Source: Ruminococcaceae bacterium UBA3753
GTDB lineage: Bacteria; Bacillota; Clostridia; Oscillospirales; Acutalibacteraceae
Direction: 5' to 3'
NCBI GenBank assembly: GCA_002372375.1
Contig: DFGJ01000007.1
Span: 1 to 16,595, forward strand
Length of the DNA: 16,595 nt
The position numbers were made by a program, and so were the translations under genes. Shown here in pieces: positions 7,809 to 15,367 of this stretch (within the stretch, counting starts at the first letter, position 1; every line of letters starts with the position of its first letter). Below the pieces are notes generated by a model. That model saw only the letters and a list, made by a program, of their open reading frames with translations, had not been told where the DNA came from and made no database searches.

Positions 7809-8025
7809 GTTTTGATTTTTAATCGAGTTACCACGGGCAGCTATTAAGATTTAAAATCATCTTATGATGCTTATTGCGTACTCGGTAATTATTGTTAAAC
7901 TTTTCTCTTGAAAATATATAACGAGTTTAGTCAGATAAAGAAACTTAGATGAATAAATCAATTTAAATATTTGAAACAGAGTCTGCTTGTAAAAGATATA
8001 TAAACAAATTAAAGGAAAGTCATAG
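7809..8025 (+). pseudogene. Strongly decayed copy 3 of the ntpA C-terminal region
   Basis: It aligns mainly at the nucleotide level. The ATTGTTAAACTTTTCTCTTGA region near 7891 parallels ATTGTTAAATTTAAATCTTTA of ntpA at 7220, and AAACAAATTAAAGGAAAGTCATAG at its end parallels the ntpA terminus. Position and spacing fit the array. On its own the match would be weak. Confidence 0.5.
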
Positions 8026-8135
8026 CAAAACGGAGCAAATAAAAAGAAAAATTTTCGTCATTTTATAATAGATAAATTTTTCGTTGAATATATCGTGATA
8101 ACACTGTGACCACAAGACTTCTTTGCAAAACAGCT

Positions 8136-8160
8136 AATCGTTTGATTGCAAAAAACGATT
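8136..8160 (+). terminator. Possible terminator hairpin before the unknown membrane-protein gene
   Basis: AATCGTTT (8136-8143) and AAACGATT (8153-8160) form an 8-bp stem with a 9-nt loop. The bases after it (TCTTATT) are T-rich but not a clean run. It could end transcripts coming from ntpA before the new promoter at 8232. Confidence 0.35.
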
Positions 8161-8231
8161 TCTTATTGCAGTATAAAATAAAACTAAATTTAGTTTATTA
8201 TTTTCAATACTATTTATCACAACAATTAATA

Positions 8232-8260
8232 TTGAAAAAATTTATTTTTTATTATATAAT
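8232..8260 (+). promoter_or_regulatory. Sigma-A promoter for the unknown membrane protein (and perhaps ntpB)
   Basis: TTGAAA (8232-8237) and TATAAT (8255-8260) are separated by 17 nt. Transcription would begin near 8267, about 29 nt before the ATG at 8296, with the SD sequence AGGGTGG (8280-8286) between. With this promoter the gene does not depend on ntpA transcription. Confidence 0.75.
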
Positions 8261-8295
8261 GTTTCAGTTTTTATTTCTTAGGGTGGTTTCGTATC

Positions 8296-9804
8296 ATGTT
8301 AAAAAATAGAAAAGGCACTTTAGCCGTATCCTCTTTAGCCATTCTCTCAAACATCTGCGCTACAGCACAAAGCTCTGCGGCTTTAGGATCGAAAAAAAAT
8401 AAATCAGAGAACAGGTCTGTCTTGGTCTCTGATGGTAGTGTTAGAAACAAGAACACCTTGAACGACAACGGAAAAAGCAAAGAAAAAAAGAGCAAGTTTA
8501 GTTTAAAAAAGCTAGTTTTTAGCGTGCCTGGCTACATTACAGCAGGATGCGCTGCAGTTGGCGCTTTAATTAAATATGCACTTGAAAGGAATAATTACGG
8601 GCATAGAGATGACTATAAAAAAAGTAAAGAAGGTTTGTATAGTCTTGGGAGTATAATAGCAAGAAACAATCTTGATACACTTCAAGATATGGTAAGTGAA
8701 GCCAAAAAAAGTGAATATTACGATACCGTTAGACGACTAGTTACAGAAAGCAAGCTTAACAATAATGGAGAATTTCCAGAAGATAAATTTACTGGTAGCG
8801 ATGAAGATATTACTTGCACATATCGAGGCGAACATATAAGAAGAGCAGATGCTTGGAAAGAGATTTTGGTACCTTTATTGGGGCGTTTTGTTGAAAAAGA
8901 TTATTCAACATACAAAAGGAACAAAAGAGGCGAAAGTTATTTCAGTGCTGGCGGGAACATATTGATTTGGGAAAGCCCTTTAGATAAATTGAGAAAAGAA
9001 AATTATTCAGGTGAGTACACTGAGCTTGCAAGTAAAATTTTAGAAAATACTATTAGTAGTTATCGTCTGGATCTAAGCAGTGAGGATCAAATGTGGCAAT
9101 TAGCGAACAGAGCTTTTCTTTTGGATGAGCCTTTACGTTTGTATTATTCTTTGCCAGAATTGGAAGAAAACTGTTTTACAGTTCCGTCAGGAAAACATAA
9201 AGGTAAAAAATTGGTATCTAGCGATTACACTTTTTCTCCAGATAAAAAACATAAATATAAAGTAGAGTTACCGACAAGAGAATTTATTAATACCGAGAGA
9301 ACAAACGGACCTATAGAACTCAATTATAAAATTAAAGACGCTATAATTGAATTGGCAAAAAAGAAAGATAAAGAACAATATCATTCTCCTTTTTGCCCAT
9401 TATTTTCCAAAAACTGTCATCCTTATGAAGACGCAATTACATATTATTTTTCTGATACGGATTACTTTAAAGATACAAAAAAAATTGTTAGCAAAATTTC
9501 TAATAAAGTGTCGCGTATAAATCTAACTACTCTTTCAAACTTTAACAATGAAGAGTTTATTGAACTTATTGAATCAGGCCGAAAAAAAGAAGGAAAAGAA
9601 AGTTACTTTAAAGGTAGGACATATTTTGATTTAAACAGAGACTATGCAGAACTAGACCGGGTACTAAAAAAGCATCACAACATATTGAAAGAAACCATTG
9701 AATACTTTGGAAAACACTTGAAGCCCGAAGAAGCAAATAAAAAAGAAGTAGAGCAAAAAAAGGACCCTTCTCCAAATAAGCGCTTTTCTTGGCTTCCTTG
9801 GTAG
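8296..9804 (+). CDS. Membrane protein with signal-like N-terminus, function unknown
   Basis: Not recognised as any known family. The 502-residue product begins with a basic LKNRKG and a hydrophobic stretch ending near AQSSAA (residue 28), which looks like a Sec signal. A Lys/Asn/Ser-rich stretch follows. Then a second hydrophobic segment (FSVPGYITAGCAAVGALIKYAL, about 75-96) looks like a transmembrane helix. About 400 residues after it are soluble, mixed alpha/beta-like and rich in Lys, Glu, Tyr and Phe, with a Cys/His cluster (FCPLFSKNCHPYED) about 75% of the way along. The end is basic and ends in SWLPW. The start has AGGGTGG 9 nt upstream. It sits between ntpA and ntpB, where normally nothing lies, and 102 nt before ntpB. 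An ATPase-related role cannot be excluded but nothing supports it. Confidence 0.85.
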   Translation: MLKNRKGTLAVSSLAILSNICATAQSSAALGSKKNKSENRSVLVSDGSVRNKNTLNDNGKSKEKKSKFSLKKLVFSVPGYITAGCAAVGALIKYALERNNYGHRDDYKKSKEGLYSLGSIIARNNLDTLQDMVSEAKKSEYYDTVRRLVTESKLNNNGEFPEDKFTGSDEDITCTYRGEHIRRADAWKEILVPLLGRFVEKDYSTYKRNKRGESYFSAGGNILIWESPLDKLRKENYSGEYTELASKILENTISSYRLDLSSEDQMWQLANRAFLLDEPLRLYYSLPELEENCFTVPSGKHKGKKLVSSDYTFSPDKKHKYKVELPTREFINTERTNGPIELNYKIKDAIIELAKKKDKEQYHSPFCPLFSKNCHPYEDAITYYFSDTDYFKDTKKIVSKISNKVSRINLTTLSNFNNEEFIELIESGRKKEGKESYFKGRTYFDLNRDYAELDRVLKKHHNILKETIEYFGKHLKPEEANKKEVEQKKDPSPNKRFSWLPW

Positions 9805-9906
9805 AAAATAGCTTCCAACCACAACTGACACAAAAACTTTAAAACTTTCTTCTATACTTAGTTTTTAGTAAAATAATTAACGAAATATTGATTCAAGGGG
9901 ACTAGT

Positions 9907-11280
9907 ATGGCTACAGAGTACAGAACTATTGAAGAAGTTGCGGGTCCGCTAATGCTTGTTCGCGGCGTTAAAAATGTGAACTACGATGATCTTGGTGAGA
10001 TTATTCTCGAAGATGGGCAAATAAGAAAGTGCAAAGTTCTAGAAATAGATGGTGAAAATGCGCTTGTTCAGCTTTTCGAAAGCGCAACAGGGATCAATCC
10101 TGCAAGTAGTAAGATCCGCTTTTTAGGAAAAAGCATGCAGTTAGCCGTCTCTAAAGATATGCTTGGGAGGGTTTTTAACGGCTTGGGACTACCCATCGAT
10201 GGTGGTCCGCCTATAATTTGCAAAAACAAAAAAGACATCAACGGTTTGCCGATAAATCCTGTTGCAAGAAATTATCCTAGTGAGTTTATTCAGACCGGCG
10301 TTTCGTCTATAGACGGTCTAAACACTCTCGTCAGAGGGCAGAAGCTACCGATTTTTTCTGCTAGTGGATTGCCTCATACACATTTAGCTGCACAAATTGC
10401 TAATCATTCTACGGTTAGAGGCACGAGTGACAGATTTGCTGTCGTTTTCGCTGCTATAGGAATAACTTTTGAAGAATCTAATTTTTTTGTTGAAAATTTT
10501 AAAAATACGGGTGCAATAGACAGAACTGTTATGTTCGTGAATTTAGCCAAAGATCCAGCAGTAGAGAGGATATCTACACCGCGGATGGCCTTAACAGCAG
10601 CTGAGCATTTGGCTTTTAGTGAAAACATGCATGTTTTGGTTATTTTAACGGATATTACTAACTATGCTGACGCGTTAAGAGAAATTTCCGCTGCAAGGAA
10701 AGAGGTACCTGGAAGAAGAGGTTACCCTGGTTACATGTATACGGATTTGGCCTCTTTATACGAAAGAGCCGGCAGACAAAAAGGAAAACAAGGCAGTATT
10801 ACTATGATTCCGATTCTTACTATGCCTGAAGATGATAAAACGCACCCTATCCCAGATTTGACAGGATATATCACCGAAGGGCAGATCATCTTAAGCAGAG
10901 AGCTCCATAGAAAAGGAATATCACCACCTGTTGACGTTTTGCCATCACTTTCGAGGTTAAAAGATAAGGGAATAGGAGCAGGGAAAACCCGTGAAGATCA
11001 CGCTAGCACCATGAATCAGTTGTTTGCAGCGTACTCAAGGGGCAAAGAAGCGAAGGAGTTATCGGTAATTCTAGGGGATTCCGCACTTAGCGAATTGGAT
11101 AAACTTTATGCCAAGTTCGCAGATGAGTTTGAAGACCGCTATGTTTCACAAGGTTTTACAACGAATCGCTCAATTGAGGAAACACTAGACATCGGTTGGG
11201 AACTTTTATCTATTTTACCTAAATCGGAGCTCAAAAGAATAGACGATGAATTAATAGCAAAATATTATCCTGAAAGATAG
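9907..11280 (+). CDS. ntpB: V-type ATP synthase/ATPase regulatory subunit B
   Basis: Subunit B alternates with A in the A3B3 head and contributes to the nucleotide-binding interface without a true Walker A motif. The 457-residue product has the normal length. It shows the N-terminal barrel (TIEEVAGPLMLVRGV), the degenerate P-loop region SASGLPHTHLAAQIA, the VILTDITNYADALREIS segment, PGRRGYPGYMYTDLA, and PSLSRLKDKGIG with the usual helical C-terminus. A GGGGA SD lies 5-6 nt before ATG 9907. The gene is intact. It is cut off from ntpA by decayed repeats and an unrelated gene. It may be read from the promoter at 8232, since no strong promoter is seen in the 102-nt gap. An ntpD remnant follows about 150 nt downstream. 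Confidence 0.96.
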   Translation: MATEYRTIEEVAGPLMLVRGVKNVNYDDLGEIILEDGQIRKCKVLEIDGENALVQLFESATGINPASSKIRFLGKSMQLAVSKDMLGRVFNGLGLPIDGGPPIICKNKKDINGLPINPVARNYPSEFIQTGVSSIDGLNTLVRGQKLPIFSASGLPHTHLAAQIANHSTVRGTSDRFAVVFAAIGITFEESNFFVENFKNTGAIDRTVMFVNLAKDPAVERISTPRMALTAAEHLAFSENMHVLVILTDITNYADALREISAARKEVPGRRGYPGYMYTDLASLYERAGRQKGKQGSITMIPILTMPEDDKTHPIPDLTGYITEGQIILSRELHRKGISPPVDVLPSLSRLKDKGIGAGKTREDHASTMNQLFAAYSRGKEAKELSVILGDSALSELDKLYAKFADEFEDRYVSQGFTTNRSIEETLDIGWELLSILPKSELKRIDDELIAKYYPER

Positions 11281-11426
11281 GTTCGCACATCAAAAAGGTC
11301 TGCACTTAGATAAATAAAAATTAAATTGCATAATCGATCAACTTAAAGCAATTGTTCTCTTTCGGGAAACTCTTCGCTGTTTTGTACAAAGTAAAAGTCT
11401 TTGTTGTTTGTTTCGTGGAGGTAAGT

Positions 11427-11650
11427 GTGGCTGACGTGCTTTAGGGGAAATGTTGCCCCTTAAATTGAACTTTATTTCAATGCTGGTTTTACTGACATAA
11501 ATGAAAACTAGGGTGCATAGACAAACAAATTTGCCTAAAGCAAATTCTGGGCAGTGTTTTGTGAACTGCTAAAAAATACTTTAAGGAGTGTTATGTTTAT
11601 AAATTAATAAAAAAACACATTATACTTAAATATTTTTGTGCGATAATGAG
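11427..11650 (+). pseudogene. ntpD: Decayed V-type ATPase subunit D (ntpD remnant)
   Basis: Subunit D is the long coiled-coil rotor shaft and is normally encoded just after ntpB. A good SD (GGAGG, 11417-11421) precedes GTG 11427, which opens VADVL, a stop, then GKCCPLK. Family proteins start MADVLPTKGNLMxLK or similar. After frameshifts the region near 11495 reads NAGFT, close to the family LAxxGFxLMD. From 11577 it reads YFKECY and then KLIKKHIILK, close to the family TFKEAYxALQKANITLG. The order and approximate spacing of these three blocks fit subunit D. The C-terminal half (RxEEFxRLKVIK) was not found, so either it is deleted or it has drifted beyond recognition. The SD and operon position argue strongly that a gene was once here. 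Confidence 0.55.
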
Positions 11651-12058
11651 ATAATTCACAGAAATGTTGTTTGCTGGACTTTTTCAGTTGAGAATATATT
11701 CACTAAAATAAATAGTATTTTTAGTAAAATGTTTTATTAAAGTCTTAGTTTTTTAAAGTCAGTTTTACAATAGAAAATAGATCTTATTCTGATAGAACAC
11801 TTTGGATTTAATTGGAATTATCAGCAATTTTGTTTAGTTTAAAAGACAGTCCGGAAAAGGTCAAAAAAGAAAGCTATGTTTAATCTGAAATGAATAGGAA
11901 AGATAAACTATTTATGTTAAACATCAATTTAAAATATGTATGAATCAAACCTATTGATCGAAAGGTACAAAAAATGAAAATTTTTTAAGTTTCTAATGAA
12001 AAATAAATTTTTCAAATAGAAAAGTTTTATCCTCTTTCTCTACTGAAGAAGAAACACA
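11651..12058. other. Non-coding gap after the ntpD remnant
   Basis: A+T-rich, and T- and G-rich on the plus strand, with stops in all frames. It may contain unrecognisable remains of the 3' half of ntpD. No RNA gene or repeat is seen. Confidence 0.5.
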
Positions 12059-12087
12059 TTGAAACGTAGGCAAAAAAATAGTATAAT
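12059..12087 (+). promoter_or_regulatory. Sigma-A promoter for the PHP phosphoesterase gene
   Basis: TTGAAA (12059-12064) and TATAAT (12082-12087) are 17 nt apart. The start of transcription would be near 12094, about 42 nt ahead of GTG 12136. Confidence 0.75.
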
Positions 12088-12135
12088 GATGTGGATTGAG
12101 ATATGTTTTTTGTCGCAGAAAGATAGGTAGTTTCA

Positions 12136-12858
12136 GTGAAAATAATTGCAGATACTCACTGCCATACAATAGCATCAGGACACGCGTACAGTACTTTAGA
12201 GGAAATGGCAAAAGTCGCAAAAGAAAGAGGGCTTTATGCCATTGCCGTTACTGATCATTGCTTAAAGATGGGAAATGCGCCGGATGAGCTTCATTTTGAG
12301 AATTTAAAAATTTTGCCTAAATACATCCAAGGAGTCAGGCTCTTACGCGGCGTAGAGGCGAATGTGTGCAACTATGAAGGTGATCTTGATTTAACAGAAA
12401 GGATTTCAGGCACAGTTGAGTGGGTCATAGCTTCTATGCACCCGCAAGTTTTAGATACCAATTTGAGTGACCCGGAAATATGTACTAAAGCTTGGCTCAA
12501 TATAGCAAAAAATCCTACAGTTAATGTCATAGGACATTCTGGGCAGGAGTTCTTCAGATTTGATTATGAAAAAGTGATCCCGGAATTTGGTAGAAATGGT
12601 AAACTTGTAGAAATAAACAACAGTTCATTTAAAGTTCGTCCCGGGTCGAGAGAAAATTGCAAAGCTATTGCTAAAATATGTAAGAAATATTCTGTCCCAA
12701 TTGTTGTAAATTCTGACTCGCACTTTTCTGCTCTTGTTGGAAAATTTGACGAAGCTCTGGACCTACTGAATGAGATTGATTTTCCTGAAGACCTTGTCGT
12801 TAACGCAAATAAAGAGCGCTTCCAAAAATATCTAGTTTCCCGTGGTATAGAGCTTTAG
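12136..12858 (+). CDS. PHP-domain phosphatase/hydrolase (YcdX-like)
   Basis: The product belongs to the PHP (polymerase and histidinol phosphatase) superfamily, small YcdX type, a TIM-barrel-like phosphoesterase with a trinuclear metal site. Visible ligand motifs are DTHCHTIASGHAYS (His8, His10, His16), TDH (His41), GVEAN (Glu74), SMHP (His102), GHSG (His134) and NSDSH (Asp194, His196). All expected ligands are present, so it should be active. The substrate is unknown, since characterised relatives have broad phosphatase activity. Length (240 aa) is normal for the subfamily. The GTG start is supported by AGGTAG 5 nt upstream and by the family start MKIIADTHTHT. It stands alone with its own promoter. 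Confidence 0.92.
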   Translation: MKIIADTHCHTIASGHAYSTLEEMAKVAKERGLYAIAVTDHCLKMGNAPDELHFENLKILPKYIQGVRLLRGVEANVCNYEGDLDLTERISGTVEWVIASMHPQVLDTNLSDPEICTKAWLNIAKNPTVNVIGHSGQEFFRFDYEKVIPEFGRNGKLVEINNSSFKVRPGSRENCKAIAKICKKYSVPIVVNSDSHFSALVGKFDEALDLLNEIDFPEDLVVNANKERFQKYLVSRGIEL

Positions 12859-13493
12859 TATTGTGTCGATTTCTATTTTCTGACTACTGATAAAGGATGT
12901 GTGTTGGGTTCATCAGTTGTTGTGTTTTTTACAAAATATGCTTAATACACTTAAATTTTCATATTTGTGTGCGTGTGTTGCGGTTGAGCGAAATAAATTA
13001 TGCCGGATAGAAGATCAGTTGAGTTCGGTTTATTTTATTAGGAAATAAAAAGTGACATATCACCAAAGTTGTTCTTGTCTGTTTTTTATGAATTTATCAC
13101 ATAAAAAATGTAGTTTAATGAGTTTGCTAAAAATTCGGATAAAACTTCGTAGTTGAAAAACTATGTTTTAGGTATATATCTAAGTACTTTCATAGACTTA
13201 TCCTTAATGATCCTTAGTATATCTGTAATGTAGTCGTCGTAAATTTTTGTCTCTTAAGAAATTTTTATTAAAGCTTTTCTGCAACTAAAAAGCTACTCTA
13301 TTCCTTGTATTTAAGTATTTTAATTAAATTATAGACAACTTATATATAATTCTAATAATTTGTTTTCACTAAAAACTATAAACTTCACTAAAGCATACTA
13401 ATCTCTTAGATTTCTCAATGCTTCTTAGCCATTTAGCCTTATCCCCACTAGGACTTTAAACTTTTTAATCACCAAAAGACCACTTTAAAATTT
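12859..13493. other. Long non-coding gap between converging genes
   Basis: No credible gene is seen. The left half is T/G-rich on the plus strand and the right half shifts toward A/C, matching the directions of the flanking genes. A hairpin at 13148-13165 (CGTAGTT, GAAA tetraloop, AACTATG, one G-U pair) is followed by TTTT and could be a terminator, although it is about 290 nt past the PHP gene. A second inverted repeat (AGCTTTT/AAAAGCT) lies at 13272-13294. A 49-codon open frame from GTG 12899 has no proper SD spacing and resembles nothing known. Confidence 0.5.
13148..13169 (+). terminator. Hairpin with GAAA tetraloop and short T run
   Basis: A 7-bp stem closed by a GAAA tetraloop is followed by TTTTA. 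It is structurally plausible as an intrinsic terminator for rightward transcripts from the PHP gene, but weak and distant. Confidence 0.3.
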
Positions 13494-14150
13494 TCATCTC
13501 TTCTTTGCTATTAAAAATTTTATGCTCTTACCGATCGATCTGAACATCTTTTCATGTTCTGTCTCGATGTTATCAGAAAAATTCGACAGCTCTAAATTAT
13601 CCGTTTTGAATGTAACTTCAAATTTGCAAGCTTCAAAGTATTTTATACTATCATTAAATAGATCATCATCGTCTGTTTTAAAATATATCTCTCCACCGTC
13701 TATTAAAAAAGTTTTGTACTGATTAAGCTGTTTTATATGTGTTAGTCTACGTTTTTTGTGCTTATTCCTTGGCCAAGGATTGCAAAAATTTATATAAATT
13801 CTGCCTACTACGTCGTCTTTCGAAAAAATATCACTTATTCTAGAAATATCATAGGCAAGCAAAACAACGTTATTTATATCATGTTTTCTAATAAAGAATT
13901 CTCTCTCTATATTCCTTTTAGCTAAAACTAACATCTCATCTTTTATATCTATACCTATGTAGTTAACGTTAGGATTTTCGGACGCCAAATTTGCAATAAA
14001 GAAACCTTTACCACATCCCAATTCCAAACAGATAGGCAGCCTTTCAGCAAATCTACTAGCCCAGTTACCAATAAAGTCTTTTGGATGTTGTTCAAAAAAT
14101 ACCACAGATTCCAACTCTGATCGTGCCCAAGGCTTTTTTCTTATTCTCAT
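13494..14150 (-). CDS. trmB: tRNA (guanine-N7-)-methyltransferase
   Basis: TrmB uses S-adenosylmethionine to methylate G46 in the variable loop of tRNAs. The 218-residue product has the Rossmann-fold SAM motif LELGCGKGFF (about 42-51), the acidic GIDIKDEM after strand 2, the family motif INFCNPWPRNKHKKRRLTH (about 120-138) with the conserved His131 and Arg134, FKTDDDD, and the C-terminal TEHEKMF that corresponds to the TxYE motif. Length is normal. The usual DPWP appears as NPWP; clostridial relatives are thought to carry Asn here as well, so it is probably not a defect. ATG 14150 fits the family N-terminus (RxRKKPWA), but no Shine-Dalgarno is seen ahead of it, so translation may be weak or use a very short leader. 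Confidence 0.95.
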   Translation of the reverse strand: MRIRKKPWARSELESVVFFEQHPKDFIGNWASRFAERLPICLELGCGKGFFIANLASENPNVNYIGIDIKDEMLVLAKRNIEREFFIRKHDINNVVLLAYDISRISDIFSKDDVVGRIYINFCNPWPRNKHKKRRLTHIKQLNQYKTFLIDGGEIYFKTDDDDLFNDSIKYFEACKFEVTFKTDNLELSNFSDNIETEHEKMFRSIGKSIKFLIAKKR

Positions 14151-14164
14151 TTTATATAAACTAA

Positions 14165-14193
14165 TTCATACCCAACATAAGAAAATCGGTAAA
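14165..14193 (-). promoter_or_regulatory. trmB: Possible promoter for trmB
   Basis: On the minus strand, TTTACC (14193-14188) and TATGAA (14170-14165) are 17 nt apart. The predicted start of transcription would be within 10 nt of the ATG, giving a nearly leaderless message, which would agree with the missing SD. Both boxes are imperfect. Confidence 0.35.
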
Positions 14194-14545
14194 AAAGTCG
14201 AAGTGCTTCGAAAAAGTCACGCAAAAACTAAAGCTAAAACAATGCACAACATTCAAAGATTACAACACTTGACAAAAAATAACAAAAGCAAGAACACTCA
14301 CTCTATCTTAGCAGAAAAACAAAAAAACCACTTACGAAAATCATAAACACACTACTACTTTATTCAAATAAACCGTCACAGCTCAACTATAAAACAACGC
14401 GCAAAAAACCTACTAAAAAAGAGCCCCAAAACAAAACACATCCAAAAAACAGTCTAAACGAAATCAACTACAATATGCTGTAAAAAAGTATCGCACCTCT
14501 AAAAACACAATAAAGCTCTAAAAGCAAAACATAAAGCCGACCCAC
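14194..14545. other. Non-coding gap between efp and trmB
   Basis: Rich in A and C on the plus strand, with stops in all frames and no gene seen. A short inverted repeat, TCGAAG/CTTCGA with a 2-nt gap, lies at 14198-14211. Nothing marks a clear terminator for efp. Confidence 0.5.
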
Positions 14546-15103
14546 TCACGCTCTTTCCATATACTCTCCCGTCCTTGTGTCTATCTTTATCCTTTCACCC
14601 TGATCAATAAAAAGCGGGATACGTATCTCGGCACCTGTTTCTAAAATAGCAGGCTTCGTAACATTTGTAGCCGTGTCACCCTTAAATCCCGGATCAGTCT
14701 CTGTCACCTCCAGCTCCACAAACAAAGGAGGCTCCACGCCAAAAACTTTTCCTTTGTAAGAAAGCACACGGCAGACCATGTCCTCCTTAACAAATTTAAA
14801 ATTGTCAGAAAGTACATCCTTGCTCACGGGAATCTGATCATACGTTTCCATATCCATAAAGTAGTAAAGGCTATCGTCATTGTACAAATACTGCATATCT
14901 TTTCTCTCGATATACGCATTTTCAAACTTTTCGTTTGGATTGAAAGTACGCTCAACTACAGCCCCTGTAATCACATTCTTTATTTTAGCCCTAACAAAAG
15001 GAGAACCCTTCCCTGGCTTCACGTGCTGAAATTCCACTATAACATAAACACTGCCATCCATGTCGAAAGTCGTACCATTTCTAAAATCCCCTGCCGAAAC
15101 CAT
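14546..15103 (-). CDS. efp: Translation elongation factor P
   Basis: EF-P binds ribosomes stalled at runs of proline between the P and E sites and restores peptide-bond formation. The 185-residue length is exactly normal. The product has the KOW-like domain (SAGDFRNGTTF), the tip loop KPGKGSPF with Lys32 where many EF-Ps are modified, the two OB-type domains, and the C-terminal signature ending IDTRTGEYMERA. ATG 15103 is preferred, with GGAGA about 11 nt upstream and the correct family N-terminus. The frame is open to 15181, but that extension contains the promoter. None of the known modification enzymes (EpmA/B, EarP, YmfI) is in the window. Confidence 0.97.
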   Translation of the reverse strand: MVSAGDFRNGTTFDMDGSVYVIVEFQHVKPGKGSPFVRAKIKNVITGAVVERTFNPNEKFENAYIERKDMQYLYNDDSLYYFMDMETYDQIPVSKDVLSDNFKFVKEDMVCRVLSYKGKVFGVEPPLFVELEVTETDPGFKGDTATNVTKPAILETGAEIRIPLFIDQGERIKIDTRTGEYMERA

Positions 15104-15152
15104 AAAACAACTTTCTCCAAACACTGATAAACATCGATCCGAAAACAATCTA

Positions 15153-15181
15153 ATTATAAGATAGTTAAAAAACTTATTCAA
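15153..15181 (-). promoter_or_regulatory. efp: Sigma-A promoter for efp
   Basis: On the minus strand, TTGAAT (15181-15176) and TATAAT (15158-15153) are separated by 17 nt. Transcription would start near 15146, about 43 nt before the ATG at 15103. This supports the shorter EF-P start. Confidence 0.7.
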
Positions 15182-15367
15182 GTACTAGAACCACTTGCCC
15201 CTGTGGTATATTGAACTTAGGCTCCCTCAACTATTTGTCGGCAATATTTAAAGTTTTCGCTTAGTTTCAAGTTTAATTAAAACTACAATTTACTCTCGCT
15301 GCACTAAAAATTAGCAAAAATCACAACACATAAAAGTTTCGTACTAACATATGCTGGCAAACGCTGC

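Larger units (their letters stand above)
7136..8025 (+). repeat. Tandem array: ntpA 3' end plus three decayed copies, period about 220-225 bp
   Basis: The last 75 codons of ntpA (7136-7360) are followed by three degenerate copies ending at stop-equivalent positions 7585, 7808 and 8025 (steps of 225, 223 and 217). A second landmark, TTGTTRAA, recurs with its G at 7223, 7451, 7673 and 7894. Similarity falls with distance from the gene: the first copy keeps its last 16 codons almost intact, the second is clearly aligned, and the third is barely so. This points to tandem duplication followed by decay, with the intact gene kept by selection. Confidence 0.8.

Noticed and set aside
8106..8309. 67-codon open frame on the plus strand
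   Set aside because: It covers the promoter, SD and start of the gene at 8296, has no start signals of its own, and has a composition typical of A+T-rich non-coding DNA.
11443..11466. GGGG/CCCC hairpin as a terminator for ntpB
   Set aside because: The stem is short, no T run follows, and the bases fall within the ntpD-like frame after a good SD, so the coding origin is the better explanation.
12899..13045. 49-codon open frame beginning GTG after AAAGGA
   Set aside because: The SD-like bases almost touch the start codon, the product resembles nothing known, and a frame this length is expected by chance in T/G-rich DNA.
13771..13785. Asn in place of Asp in the TrmB DPWP motif, as a possible inactivating change
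   Set aside because: The His and Arg residues of the same motif and the SAM-binding site are intact, and Asn at this place is thought to occur in other clostridial TrmB proteins.
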